From an uncultured Verrucomicrobiae bacterium (lineage in GTDB: Bacteria; Verrucomicrobiota; Verrucomicrobiia; Limisphaerales; J093), in assembly GCA_937946835.1 (NCBI GenBank), contig CALFAV010000003.1, forward strand, positions 45,718-109,717: DNA of 64,000 bases, written 5' to 3'. Below, piece after piece: positions 38,348 to 46,387 of the stretch. How positions within the stretch are numbered: the first letter of the stretch is position 1; each line of letters begins with the position of its first letter. The position numbers were made by a program, and so were the translations under genes. The notes beneath the pieces are model-generated. The model saw nothing but the letters and a program-made list of their open reading frames with translations. It did not search any database and was not told where the DNA came from.

Positions 38348-39754
38348 TCACCGGCCCGCGGGTTCGGGGGAAGACTCCGGTTCGGGGAGGCAGGCGCCGA
38401 TGGCCCGTTCCAGCCGGGCCAGCGCCACGGCGTATTCACGGCGCGCGCGCACATCGGTGGTGCGGGCCTCGGTGAGCGCGGTCTGGGCGCTGAGCACGTC
38501 CAGTTGCGTGCCGGTGCCGGCGTCGGCCCGGGCGCGCGCCAGGCGCAGGGCCTCTTCGGCCTGCTCGACCACTTTTTTCTGCGACTCCATGACCTCCCAG
38601 GCCTCGACCAGACTCGAGTAGGCCGTGCGCACTTCCAGCTCGATGCGGCGCGCCAGGTCGTCGGCCTCGATCAGCGACTTTTCGTACCGGGCCTGCGCCT
38701 CGGCCACCTTGCCGCGGGTGAGCGCGCCGTCGAAGAGGTTCCAGGTGGCCTGCACGCCCACCTCCCAGCCGTGGACCGTTTCGTCCAGGTCGCGGCTGAA
38801 GTTGGATTTGCGGGCGCCGTAACCGGCGTAGCCCTGCACCCGCGGCAGGTAGCCCGCGCGGGCGCCGAGCACGTCCTCGCGGCGCAATTGTTCGGCCAGG
38901 CGGGTGGCGATCAGTTCCGGGCGGTGGGCCAGCGCACGCGCGAGGGCCTCGGGCACGCCCAGCTCGAAGCGGGGCGCGTCCAGCGTGCCGCTCAACCGCA
39001 GGGGAATGTCCTCCCAAATGTCCCCGGGCACCCGGTAGCCGAGCAGGTGCACCAACTGGTTCTTGGCGATGCGATGGGCGTTGCGCGCCCGCGAGACCCG
39101 GGGCCGGGCGTTGGCCAGCTCGACCTCCGCGCGCAGGACGTTGAAGCGCGGCACGGTGCCGGCGTTGAACCGCCGTTGGTTGTCCTCGAGCTCCTTCTGC
39201 AGCAGCTCGACCGCGGCCTCGCTGACCACGATTTCCTTCTCGGCCAGCAGGACGTTGTAGTAGGCCACGCGGACCTCGGTGACCACGTCCGCCAGCACGG
39301 CGTGGTGCCGGGCCAGGGCCTGCTCGCGCACCAGGCGGGCCGAGCGCAGAGACGAAGCCAGCCGGCCGCCCTCGAAGAGGGTCTGGACCAGGCGCACCCC
39401 GGCGGACCAGCGCTGGTTGCCGGGATCAATCACCGGCGCGCCGGCGGGGAAGATCGGGTTGGGCGGCAACTCCAGGCGCTCCACCGCCCGGTCCTCGGTC
39501 AGGGCATAGTCCCCGCTGGCCAGCACCTTGGGGAGCGCCACGGCGCGGGTTTGAATGCTCAGCCCGTGCGCCGCCTCCAGCTCCTGCCGGCTCTGCTGCA
39601 CGGCGGCGTTTTGTTGCAGCGCGATGTCCAGACACTCGGCCAGCGACAACGGCCGCGCCGGCCAGGGCAGGGCCGGAGGTGCCGGTTCGGCCGCCCGGGC
39701 GAGGGCGACGCTCAGACACAAAAGGGAGCACCCGAAAACGAGAGTTGAGTTCAT
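38348..39754 (-). CDS. TolC family outer-membrane efflux protein
   Basis: Signal peptide; LSLAECLDIALQQNAAVQQSRQELEAAHG; long coiled-coil hairpins. Confidence 0.92.
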   Translation of the reverse strand: MNSTLVFGCSLLCLSVALARAAEPAPPALPWPARPLSLAECLDIALQQNAAVQQSRQELEAAHGLSIQTRAVALPKVLASGDYALTEDRAVERLELPPNPIFPAGAPVIDPGNQRWSAGVRLVQTLFEGGRLASSLRSARLVREQALARHHAVLADVVTEVRVAYYNVLLAEKEIVVSEAAVELLQKELEDNQRRFNAGTVPRFNVLRAEVELANARPRVSRARNAHRIAKNQLVHLLGYRVPGDIWEDIPLRLSGTLDAPRFELGVPEALARALAHRPELIATRLAEQLRREDVLGARAGYLPRVQGYAGYGARKSNFSRDLDETVHGWEVGVQATWNLFDGALTRGKVAEAQARYEKSLIEADDLARRIELEVRTAYSSLVEAWEVMESQKKVVEQAEEALRLARARADAGTGTQLDVLSAQTALTEARTTDVRARREYAVALARLERAIGACLPEPESSPEPAGR

Positions 39755-40509
39755 GATCGGTGGGGGAAATCCGGGGCGGCAACCGCCGGGCGCGGACCCC
39801 GACGACGGGAGCGGGTTCGGCCGGCCGGAACCGGCGCGCGACGGGCCGCGGTCCCCACCGGCCGACGCGCCAGTTCCTTCAGGGCGGCCAGGGAAAAGCG
39901 GGTGATGTGCTCGGTCAGCGGCTCCACGGCCGCGGGACCCTGCGGCAGGTGCGGGAGCAGGCGGGAGACCACCGCGCGGCAGTGGAAGTAGAAGAAACAC
40001 TGGCTGACGATGCTCAGCCCGCAAAAGCCCAGGGTTTGTTCGTCCCGATCCGGCCCCAGGAAGGCCACGATGATGGAGCGGACCTGGTCGGCCAGCGGTT
40101 GGATGTGTTCGCGCACCATGACCTCCAGGCACGGGGTGGGCTCGGTCAACTCCCGCGCGACCAACCGGCCCAGCCAGGCGTGCGGGCCGGGCTCCAGCAG
40201 CCGGCCCAGCACGCTGCGCACAAAGGCCCGGAGGCGCGTCTCCGGAGCGGCCTCCGGGCCCAGCCCCATGTCGAAGGGCAGGCGGCGGTTGGCCTCGGCC
40301 ACCAGGTGGCGCAGGACCTCGAGGTAAAGCTGCGGCTTGTCGCCGAAGTGGTAGTGCACCGCGGCCACGTTGGTGCCGGCCCGCCGGCAGATGGCCCGGA
40401 TGGTGGCGTCGTGATAGCCCGCCTCCGCAAACTCGGCCGCGGCGGCCTGCAGCAGGGCCGTGCGGGTGTCGGCCGCGTCGGGCGCGGGAGAGGCGGAGGT
40501 CGAACGCAT
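39751..40509 (-). CDS. TetR/AcrR family regulator with CecR-type C-terminal domain
   Basis: TRTALLQAAAAEFAEAGYHDATIRAICRRAGTNVAAVHYHFGDKPQLYLEVL; 4-nt overlap with tolC. Confidence 0.92.
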   Translation of the reverse strand: MRSTSASPAPDAADTRTALLQAAAAEFAEAGYHDATIRAICRRAGTNVAAVHYHFGDKPQLYLEVLRHLVAEANRRLPFDMGLGPEAAPETRLRAFVRSVLGRLLEPGPHAWLGRLVARELTEPTPCLEVMVREHIQPLADQVRSIIVAFLGPDRDEQTLGFCGLSIVSQCFFYFHCRAVVSRLLPHLPQGPAAVEPLTEHITRFSLAALKELARRPVGTAARRAPVPAGRTRSRRRGPRPAVAAPDFPHRS

Positions 40510-40541
40510 GTTTGAAGCGCATGTTTCAAACAAACGTTTGA
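40510..40541. promoter_or_regulatory. Candidate TetR operator: three alternating half-sites GTTTGAA-N8-TTCAAAC-N4-GTTTGA
   Basis: Inverted repeats 40510-40516/40525-40531 (7 bp) and 40526-40531/40536-40541 (6 bp) next to the tetR start and upstream of hlyD. Confidence 0.6.
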
Positions 40542-40594
40542 CACGTCAAGCGCCTTTTGCTCCACTGGGCGCGCGCCCGACCGGGCGCCCAGGC

Positions 40595-41599
40595 ATGAAG
40601 ACTCCGGTGCTGCATCCGGCCCGTCCCGCCCCGGGCCGATTCCCGCGGGGCATCCTCCGCGGAGGCCTCGGGTTGCTGGTCCTGCTGAGCGCCGCCTGCC
40701 GCCAGCCCGCTCCTTCCGGCTACCAGGGCTACCTTGAGGCCGAGTTCCTCTACCTCGCCGCCCCGCTGGGTGGCCGGCTGGAGCGGCTGGCGGTGACCCG
40801 CGGCCAGGAGGTGCGGGCGGGGGACCGGCTCTTCGAGCTGGACCCGGTGGCCGAGGCCGCCGCGGTGGAGGAAGCCGCCCGACGCCAGGCACAGGCCCGG
40901 GCCCGGCTGGACAACCTCCGCAAGGGCCGCCGCCCCAGTGAAATCGCCGCCCTCGAGGCGCAACTGGCCCGGGCGGAGGCCCACCAGCGCTGGACGGAGG
41001 CCGAGCTGGCCCGCCGCCAGCAGTTGCGGGCGCAGGAGGTGATTTCCGCCGCCGAACTGGACCTGGCCCGGGCGCAGCGCGACGCGGATGCCGCGCAGGT
41101 CGAAGCGCTCCGCGCCGAGTTGGAGACCGCCCGCCTGGGCGCGCGCGAGGATGAAATCCGCGCCGCCGAAGCCGAAGTGGCCGCCGCGCAGGCGGCCCTC
41201 GAGCGCGCGCGCTGGGCCCTGGAGCAAAAGCGCCAGAGCGCCCCCGCGGCCGGGCGGGTGCACGACACGTTGTTCCGCGAGGGCGAGTTTGTCCCGGCGG
41301 GCCAGCCGGTGGTGGTGCTGCTGCCGCCGGCGCAGCTCAAGGCGCGGTTTTTCGTGCCCGAGCCGGAGGTGGCCGGGTTGACCCTCGGGGCGATGGTGTG
41401 GCTGCACGCCGACGGCTGGTCAGAACCGGTGTCGGCCACGATCAGCTACGTGGCCGCGCAGGCCGAGTACACCCCGCCGGTGATCTACAGCCGGGAGAAC
41501 CGGGCCAAACTGGTCTTTATGGTCGAGGCCCGGCCGGACCCGGCCCGCGCCGCGGCGTTGCGGCCCGGACAGCCGGTGGAGGTGAGGACCCACCCGTGA
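40595..41599 (+). CDS. HlyD family secretion periplasmic adaptor (YbhG-like)
   Basis: Lipobox-like LSAAC; GGRLERLAVTRGQEVRAGDRLFELDP; coiled-coil; C-terminal beta-barrel. Confidence 0.9.
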   Translation: MKTPVLHPARPAPGRFPRGILRGGLGLLVLLSAACRQPAPSGYQGYLEAEFLYLAAPLGGRLERLAVTRGQEVRAGDRLFELDPVAEAAAVEEAARRQAQARARLDNLRKGRRPSEIAALEAQLARAEAHQRWTEAELARRQQLRAQEVISAAELDLARAQRDADAAQVEALRAELETARLGAREDEIRAAEAEVAAAQAALERARWALEQKRQSAPAAGRVHDTLFREGEFVPAGQPVVVLLPPAQLKARFFVPEPEVAGLTLGAMVWLHADGWSEPVSATISYVAAQAEYTPPVIYSRENRAKLVFMVEARPDPARAAALRPGQPVEVRTHP

Positions 41600-41620
41600 A
41601 GCCCGCGCTCCCCCGAGTGC

Positions 41621-41648
41621 GAGGGCCGAGGGCCGGGGGCCGAAAGCC
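41621..41648. repeat. Heptamer array GAGGGCC GAGGGCC GGGGGCC GAAAGCC
   Basis: Four consecutive 7-bp units in the gap between hlyD and the ABC ATPase. Confidence 0.5.
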
Positions 41649-41735
41649 TGGTCGGGCCAGCGGCGCGGGGAGGCCGGAGCGCCCGCCGGAGTTCCCGGTC
41701 GGCAAAGCTCCGGTGGACCTCCGGAACGCGAAGTC

Positions 41736-42662
41736 GTGAACCCCGAGTGGGCCATTGACGTGCGCGGCATCACCAAGCGGTTTGGCCGGCGCACGGTGGT
41801 CAACAACGTCGCCCTGCAGGTGCGGCGGGGGGAGATTTACGGTTTTCTCGGCCCCAACGGCAGCGGCAAGACCACGTTCCTGCGGATGCTCTGCGGGTTG
41901 CTCACGCCCGACGCGGGCAGCGGCACCTGCCTGGGGTTGGACATTCGCACCCGGAGCGCGGCGATCAAGGAGCGGGTGGGTTATCTGACCCAGCGGTTCA
42001 GTTTTTACGAGGACCTCAGCCTCGAGGAGAACCTTGATTTTGTGGCGCGGCTTTACGGGGTGCCGCGCCGGCGCGCGGCGGTGGTGCGGAGCCTGGAGAC
42101 CCTGGGTCTGACAGCGCGGCGCCGGCAACTGGCGGGGGAGTTGTCCGGGGGGTGGAAGCAACGGCTGGCGCTGGCGGCCTGCCTGATTCACCAGCCGGAG
42201 CTGTTGCTGCTGGATGAACCGACCGCCGGGGTGGACCCGAAGGCGCGGCGCGACTTCTGGGAGGAACTTCACCGCCTGGCCGCGGCGGGCATCACCGTGC
42301 TCATCACCACGCATTACATGGACGAGGCCGAGCGGTGCCACCGCCTGGCCTACATCGCTTACGGAAACCTGCTCGCCCACGGGCCGGTGGCCGAGGTGGT
42401 GCGGGCGGCGGGACTGAGCACCTGGGAGGTGAGCGGGCCGGACCTGTGGTCCCTGGCCGAGACCCTGCGCCGGCAGCCGGGGGTCGAGCAGGTGGTGCCG
42501 TTTGGCAGCACCCTGCACGTGAGCGGGCGGGATGCCGCCCAACTGGAGGCGGTGGCGGCGCGCTGGGGGGAGGGGGCTTGGACCTGGCAGCGGATCAAGC
42601 CGGGGTTGGAGGACGTGTTCATCAGCCTGACGGAGACCGCCCGGGACAACTGGGGACCATGA
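41736..42662 (+). CDS. ABC transporter ATP-binding protein (YbhF-like)
   Basis: GTG start; FLGPNGSGKTTFLRML, LSGGWKQRLALAACLIHQPELLLLDEPTAGVDPKARR. Confidence 0.95.
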   Translation: MNPEWAIDVRGITKRFGRRTVVNNVALQVRRGEIYGFLGPNGSGKTTFLRMLCGLLTPDAGSGTCLGLDIRTRSAAIKERVGYLTQRFSFYEDLSLEENLDFVARLYGVPRRRAAVVRSLETLGLTARRRQLAGELSGGWKQRLALAACLIHQPELLLLDEPTAGVDPKARRDFWEELHRLAAAGITVLITTHYMDEAERCHRLAYIAYGNLLAHGPVAEVVRAAGLSTWEVSGPDLWSLAETLRRQPGVEQVVPFGSTLHVSGRDAAQLEAVAARWGEGAWTWQRIKPGLEDVFISLTETARDNWGP

Positions 42663-43798
42663 GCCGATTTGCCTTTCATCCCCGCCGGTTTTGGGCCGTG
42701 GTGGTCAAGGAGTTCATCCAGATGCGCCGCGACCGGCTCACGTTTGCGATGATGGTGGGCATCCCGCTGCTCCAACTGATCCTCTTCGGGTTCGCCATCA
42801 ATCTGAACCCGAAGCATCTGCCCACCGCGGTGCTGGCCGCGGACCCCGGCCCGTTTGCCCGCACGTTGCTCTGGGCGTTGCGCACCAGTGACTACTTCGC
42901 CGTGACCCGGGTGGTGGACACCGAGGCGGAGTTGCGCGCCCTGCTGGAGCGCGGGGAGGTGCAGTTCGGGGTGAGCATCCCGGTGGATTTTGCCCGCCGG
43001 CTCCTGCGCGGGGAACGCCCCAGCCTGTTGCTGGAGGCCGACGCCACCGACCCGGCGGCCACCGGCTATGCCCTCTCGGCCCTGAACACGCTGGTGGCGA
43101 CGGTGTTTGACCGGGACCTGAAAGGGCTTCCGCCCGGGCTGCGGGCCACGCCCGGGCCGGTGGAGGTGCGGGTGCACCGGCTCTACAACCCGGACATCAT
43201 CACCCAGTACAACGTGGTGCCGGGGCTGCTGGGTGTGGTGCTCACCATGACGATGGTCATCATCACCGCCCTGGCCATCACTCGGGAACGCGAGCGCGGC
43301 ACGATGGAGAACCTGCTGTCCACGCCGGTGCGGCCGGCGGAAGTGATGCTGGGCAAGCTGGTGCCGTACATCCTGGTCGGCTACGTGCAGGTGGGGCTGA
43401 TTCTACTGGCGGCGCGGGTCTTCTTTGGCGTGCCGATGGTGGGCAGCGTGCCGCTGTTGCTGGGGGCGATGCTGGTGTTCATCCTCGCCAACCTGGCGAT
43501 GGGCATTACCTTCTCCACCCTGGCGCGCAACCAGCTCCAGGCCGTGCAAATGGCCTTCTTTTTCTTTCTGCCAAACATCCTGCTCAGCGGGTTCATGTTC
43601 CCGTTCCGCGGCATGCCCGACTGGGCGCAGGTCCTGGGCGAGGTGTTGCCCCTGACACATTTCCTGCGCATCGTGCGGGGCATTCTGCTCAAGGGCAACG
43701 GCCCGGCCCAGATCGCCCCGGAACTCTGGCCCATCGCCCTGTTCATGGTCGTGATGCTCACCCTCGCCATCAAACGCTACCGGCAGACGCTGGATTGA
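42659..43798 (+). CDS. ABC-2 type transporter permease (YbhR/YbhS-like)
   Basis: ATGA overlap with ATPase; VVKEFIQMRRDRLTFAMMVGIPLLQLILFGFAINLNP; NILLSGFMFPFRGMPDWAQ. Confidence 0.94.
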   Translation: MSRFAFHPRRFWAVVVKEFIQMRRDRLTFAMMVGIPLLQLILFGFAINLNPKHLPTAVLAADPGPFARTLLWALRTSDYFAVTRVVDTEAELRALLERGEVQFGVSIPVDFARRLLRGERPSLLLEADATDPAATGYALSALNTLVATVFDRDLKGLPPGLRATPGPVEVRVHRLYNPDIITQYNVVPGLLGVVLTMTMVIITALAITRERERGTMENLLSTPVRPAEVMLGKLVPYILVGYVQVGLILLAARVFFGVPMVGSVPLLLGAMLVFILANLAMGITFSTLARNQLQAVQMAFFFFLPNILLSGFMFPFRGMPDWAQVLGEVLPLTHFLRIVRGILLKGNGPAQIAPELWPIALFMVVMLTLAIKRYRQTLD

Positions 43799-43823
43799 GG
43801 AGGAAGCCGTGGACGCGTACCGC

Positions 43824-44174
43824 TTATCGCAGGGGCAGGAATTCGACGTGGTTGCACCAGTCCCGCGGGTCTGTGGCCTGCGCCAGCAGCACCAGGTCAG
43901 CGATGCACTGTTGCAGCGAGATTCGCAAGGGATGCGCGTAAATCAACCCGGCAAACGGTTCTCCCGTCTGCTGGCGCTGAGCCGCCTCGGCCAGCAAATC
44001 CGTGTCGTGGGTGAACAGGACGCGGTTCAAAGCGCGCGCGCGGTTCAACAACTGAGCGTCCGACAAACGCGCGCTGCCATCCGCTTGGGCGGTCAGCGCG
44101 TCCACACCCCGCACACGCAACGCCTCGGTGATGGCCCTGCGAACGTGGACGTCCATATAAAGGGCCACGCTCAC
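43824..44174 (-). CDS. DUF5615-like PIN-type protein (putative toxin)
   Basis: YMDVHVRRAITEALRVRGVDALTAQADG...VLFTHDTDLLAEA. Confidence 0.8.
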   Translation of the reverse strand: MSVALYMDVHVRRAITEALRVRGVDALTAQADGSARLSDAQLLNRARALNRVLFTHDTDLLAEAAQRQQTGEPFAGLIYAHPLRISLQQCIADLVLLAQATDPRDWCNHVEFLPLR

Positions 44175-44485
44175 CTCAGCAATCCCCGAACACGCAACTT
44201 GCGTCGGAGGGGCGACTCCTGGCGGTGCGCCGTCCGAGCGTCCCAGTCCTCAAGTTCGGCCGCGAGGACGCGGTCAAAATGCTCCTGATGGTCGTAGTAG
44301 TAGGCCAGCGCGGCATGAATCTGGGCCAGGGTCAAATGCGGAAACTGACAACACAACTCCTCCGGACTTGAGCCATGTGCCAACCAGTCCCGCACCACTT
44401 CGATTACCTTGACATTGGTATCGTCAATCCAGGCCCGCCCTTCGGCATCGGTACAAATGTGATTGACCGCTTCCAGAACCGACAT
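44171..44485 (-). CDS. DUF433 domain protein (putative antitoxin)
   Basis: WIDDTNVKVIEVVRDWLAHGSSPEELCCQFPHLTLAQIHAALAYYYDH; 4-nt overlap with the DUF5615 gene. Confidence 0.85.
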   Translation of the reverse strand: MSVLEAVNHICTDAEGRAWIDDTNVKVIEVVRDWLAHGSSPEELCCQFPHLTLAQIHAALAYYYDHQEHFDRVLAAELEDWDARTAHRQESPLRRKLRVRGLLR

Positions 44486-44745
44486 GGGAAAACGCTAAAG
44501 CCTTCGTTGACCACGGGCAAGGACCAACGCCGGCAATCCCTCCTCCCGGCGGTTGTGCTCAAGCCCGGGTACGCCCAAGCGCTGGCGCGATCCGCGCTGC
44601 AAACCGCGGCACACCGCCGTTCTCCCCCCGGTGCCGTACCCCCAGCGATCCGGTTGCAGCCGCCGGCCCGGGCTTTGCCGGGCCGTCCCGAGTTACCCGG
44701 TGACACTGTCCTGCCCCAGGGCCAAAGCTCCGGAGTTTTGACGAC

Positions 44746-45111
44746 ATGGAACTGGTTTTTACGGTTTCCCAACAGGCGGACGGCGGTTATGTGGCCGAAG
44801 GTGCGTCCCCTGTCTGCATCACGCAAGCGGACATCCGGGAAGAATTGCGAACCTGCGTCAATGAAGCCGCGCGCGCCAGGTTTCATGGCCCGGATGTGCC
44901 CGCGCGCGTCCGCCTCCATCGGGTCCGACACGAAGTGTTTGATCCGGAACGAAACTTCTTCGGGATTGCTGCGGGCGAGACCGGATCCGGGGTTTCCGCC
45001 GGGACTATGGGCACCTGGAAGTGCCCCGGATCGGCTCGCCCATCATTTTCCAGACCCGGGTTTCCCGGAGCCACTGCATGGCCGTCCCCGAGCACACCCC
45101 TTTGCGATTGA
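44746..45111 (+). CDS. HicB-like antitoxin-family protein; 3' part reads into degraded sequence
   Basis: MELVFTVSQQADGGYVAEGAS...CITQADIREELRTCVNEAARARF...RVRLHRVRHEVF; family-like portion ends near 44944. Confidence 0.6.
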   Translation: MELVFTVSQQADGGYVAEGASPVCITQADIREELRTCVNEAARARFHGPDVPARVRLHRVRHEVFDPERNFFGIAAGETGSGVSAGTMGTWKCPGSARPSFSRPGFPGATAWPSPSTPLCD

Positions 45112-45205
45112 GCAGCCTGAATTCCAATTCCACTTTGCGTGCAAGGGCCGGGACAGAAGGGCGGCCGAAAGCGGACATTCTGAAACGGTTACGGTTTCGC
45201 TGGTC
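44935..45205 (+). pseudogene. Degenerate HicA-type toxin gene (frameshifted, Met start lost)
   Basis: Frame 1 IRNETSSGLLRARP, shifting to IRGFRRDYGHLEVPRIGSPIIFQTRVSRSHCMAVPEHTPLRLSSLN, then ADILKRLRF; resembles HicA ...GSH..V P.H.PLR.GTL... Confidence 0.45.
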
Positions 45206-45307
45206 GGCGCAGTCCGTCCCTTTCCCCGCGCGCTTCAGCAGCGGCTCTGCCCCGGCCACGAACCTGGTGCCGGAGATCGCTCCCGGTTCCTTTGGGCCCT
45301 TCTTGGC

Positions 45308-46387
45308 GTGTGGTTTCTAACCACCGCCTGCCAGCGCCCGCCCCCGCCGCCGCCCCCGCCGGTGGTGCGGGTGGAACCGGCCCGGCCCTGGCACGAGGCC
45401 GAGCCGGACGCCGTGCAGACCTACATCGGCCTGGTCCGGGCCGAAAACGAGACCGAACTCGGCTTCAAGGTCGGCGGCATCCTCGAACAGATCGGCCCCG
45501 AGCCGGGCCGCCACTGGGGCGAGGGCGACCGTTTCGACAAGGACCAGGTGCTGGCCCAACTGGTGCAGGTGGACTTCCTGGCCGAGCGCGACTCGGCCGC
45601 CGCGCGCCGCGACCTGGCCGAAAGCCGCCTGGCCCGCGCCGAACAACTGCACCGCGAGGGCGCCATCTCGCCCCAGGAATACGACACGCTCAAAGCCGCG
45701 CGAGATGAGGCCGTGGCGGCCTTTGAACGCGCCCGACAGGCGTGGCTGGACTCGACCCTGCGGGCGCCCTTTGCCGGCCACGTGCTGGCGCGGCTGGCCA
45801 ACGCCGGCGAAACCGTGCTACCCGGCCGCCCGGTGTTGCGCATCGCCGACCTGGGTGTGATGTCCGTGGAACTGGGCGTGCCGGATCGGTTGGTGGGGCA
45901 GATCCGCCCCGGGCAGCGGCTCCCGCTGACCGTGCACACGCTCGAGGACCGGCGCTTCGAGGGCGAGGTGGCCGAGGTGGGCGTGGCCGCCAAGGAAGGT
46001 TCCCGCCTGTTCAAGGTGGTGCTCAAGGTGCCCAACCCCGAACGCCGGCTCCGCTCCGGCATGACCGCCTCCGTCAGCCTGGCGCCCCCGCGGGAGGCCC
46101 GCGGGGACGCGGTGCTGGTGCGCCTGTCCGCCCTGGTGGGGCGTCGCGCGGGTCCGATCCCCACCCCGGACCAACCGCCCCTGGCAGTGTTTGTGGTGGA
46201 TGAGCAGGGCCTCGCCCGGGAGCGGGCGGTACGCACCGACGAAATCATCCGCAGCTCGGTGGTCATCACCGAGGGGGTACGCCCCGGCGAGCGCGTGGTC
46301 GTGGTGGGCGCCGCTCAGCTCTACGACGGCGCGCGCGTGGACGCGCGGCCGCTGTCGGACAACGCCACCGCCCCCTCCGCGCCATGA
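45308..46387 (+). CDS. RND efflux periplasmic adaptor lipoprotein (start uncertain)
   Basis: FLTTACQRPPPPPPPP lipobox-like; GGILEQIGPEPGRHWGEGDRFDKDQVLAQLVQVDF; 45308 GTG is the nearest canonical in-frame start but lies inside the apparent signal peptide. Confidence 0.8.
   Translation: MWFLTTACQRPPPPPPPPVVRVEPARPWHEAEPDAVQTYIGLVRAENETELGFKVGGILEQIGPEPGRHWGEGDRFDKDQVLAQLVQVDFLAERDSAAARRDLAESRLARAEQLHREGAISPQEYDTLKAARDEAVAAFERARQAWLDSTLRAPFAGHVLARLANAGETVLPGRPVLRIADLGVMSVELGVPDRLVGQIRPGQRLPLTVHTLEDRRFEGEVAEVGVAAKEGSRLFKVVLKVPNPERRLRSGMTASVSLAPPREARGDAVLVRLSALVGRRAGPIPTPDQPPLAVFVVDEQGLARERAVRTDEIIRSSVVITEGVRPGERVVVVGAAQLYDGARVDARPLSDNATAPSAP

Noticed and set aside
44404-44931. 175-aa minus ORF overlapping the DUF433 and HicB-like genes
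   Set aside because: No motif support; opposite and overlapping frames show family signatures.
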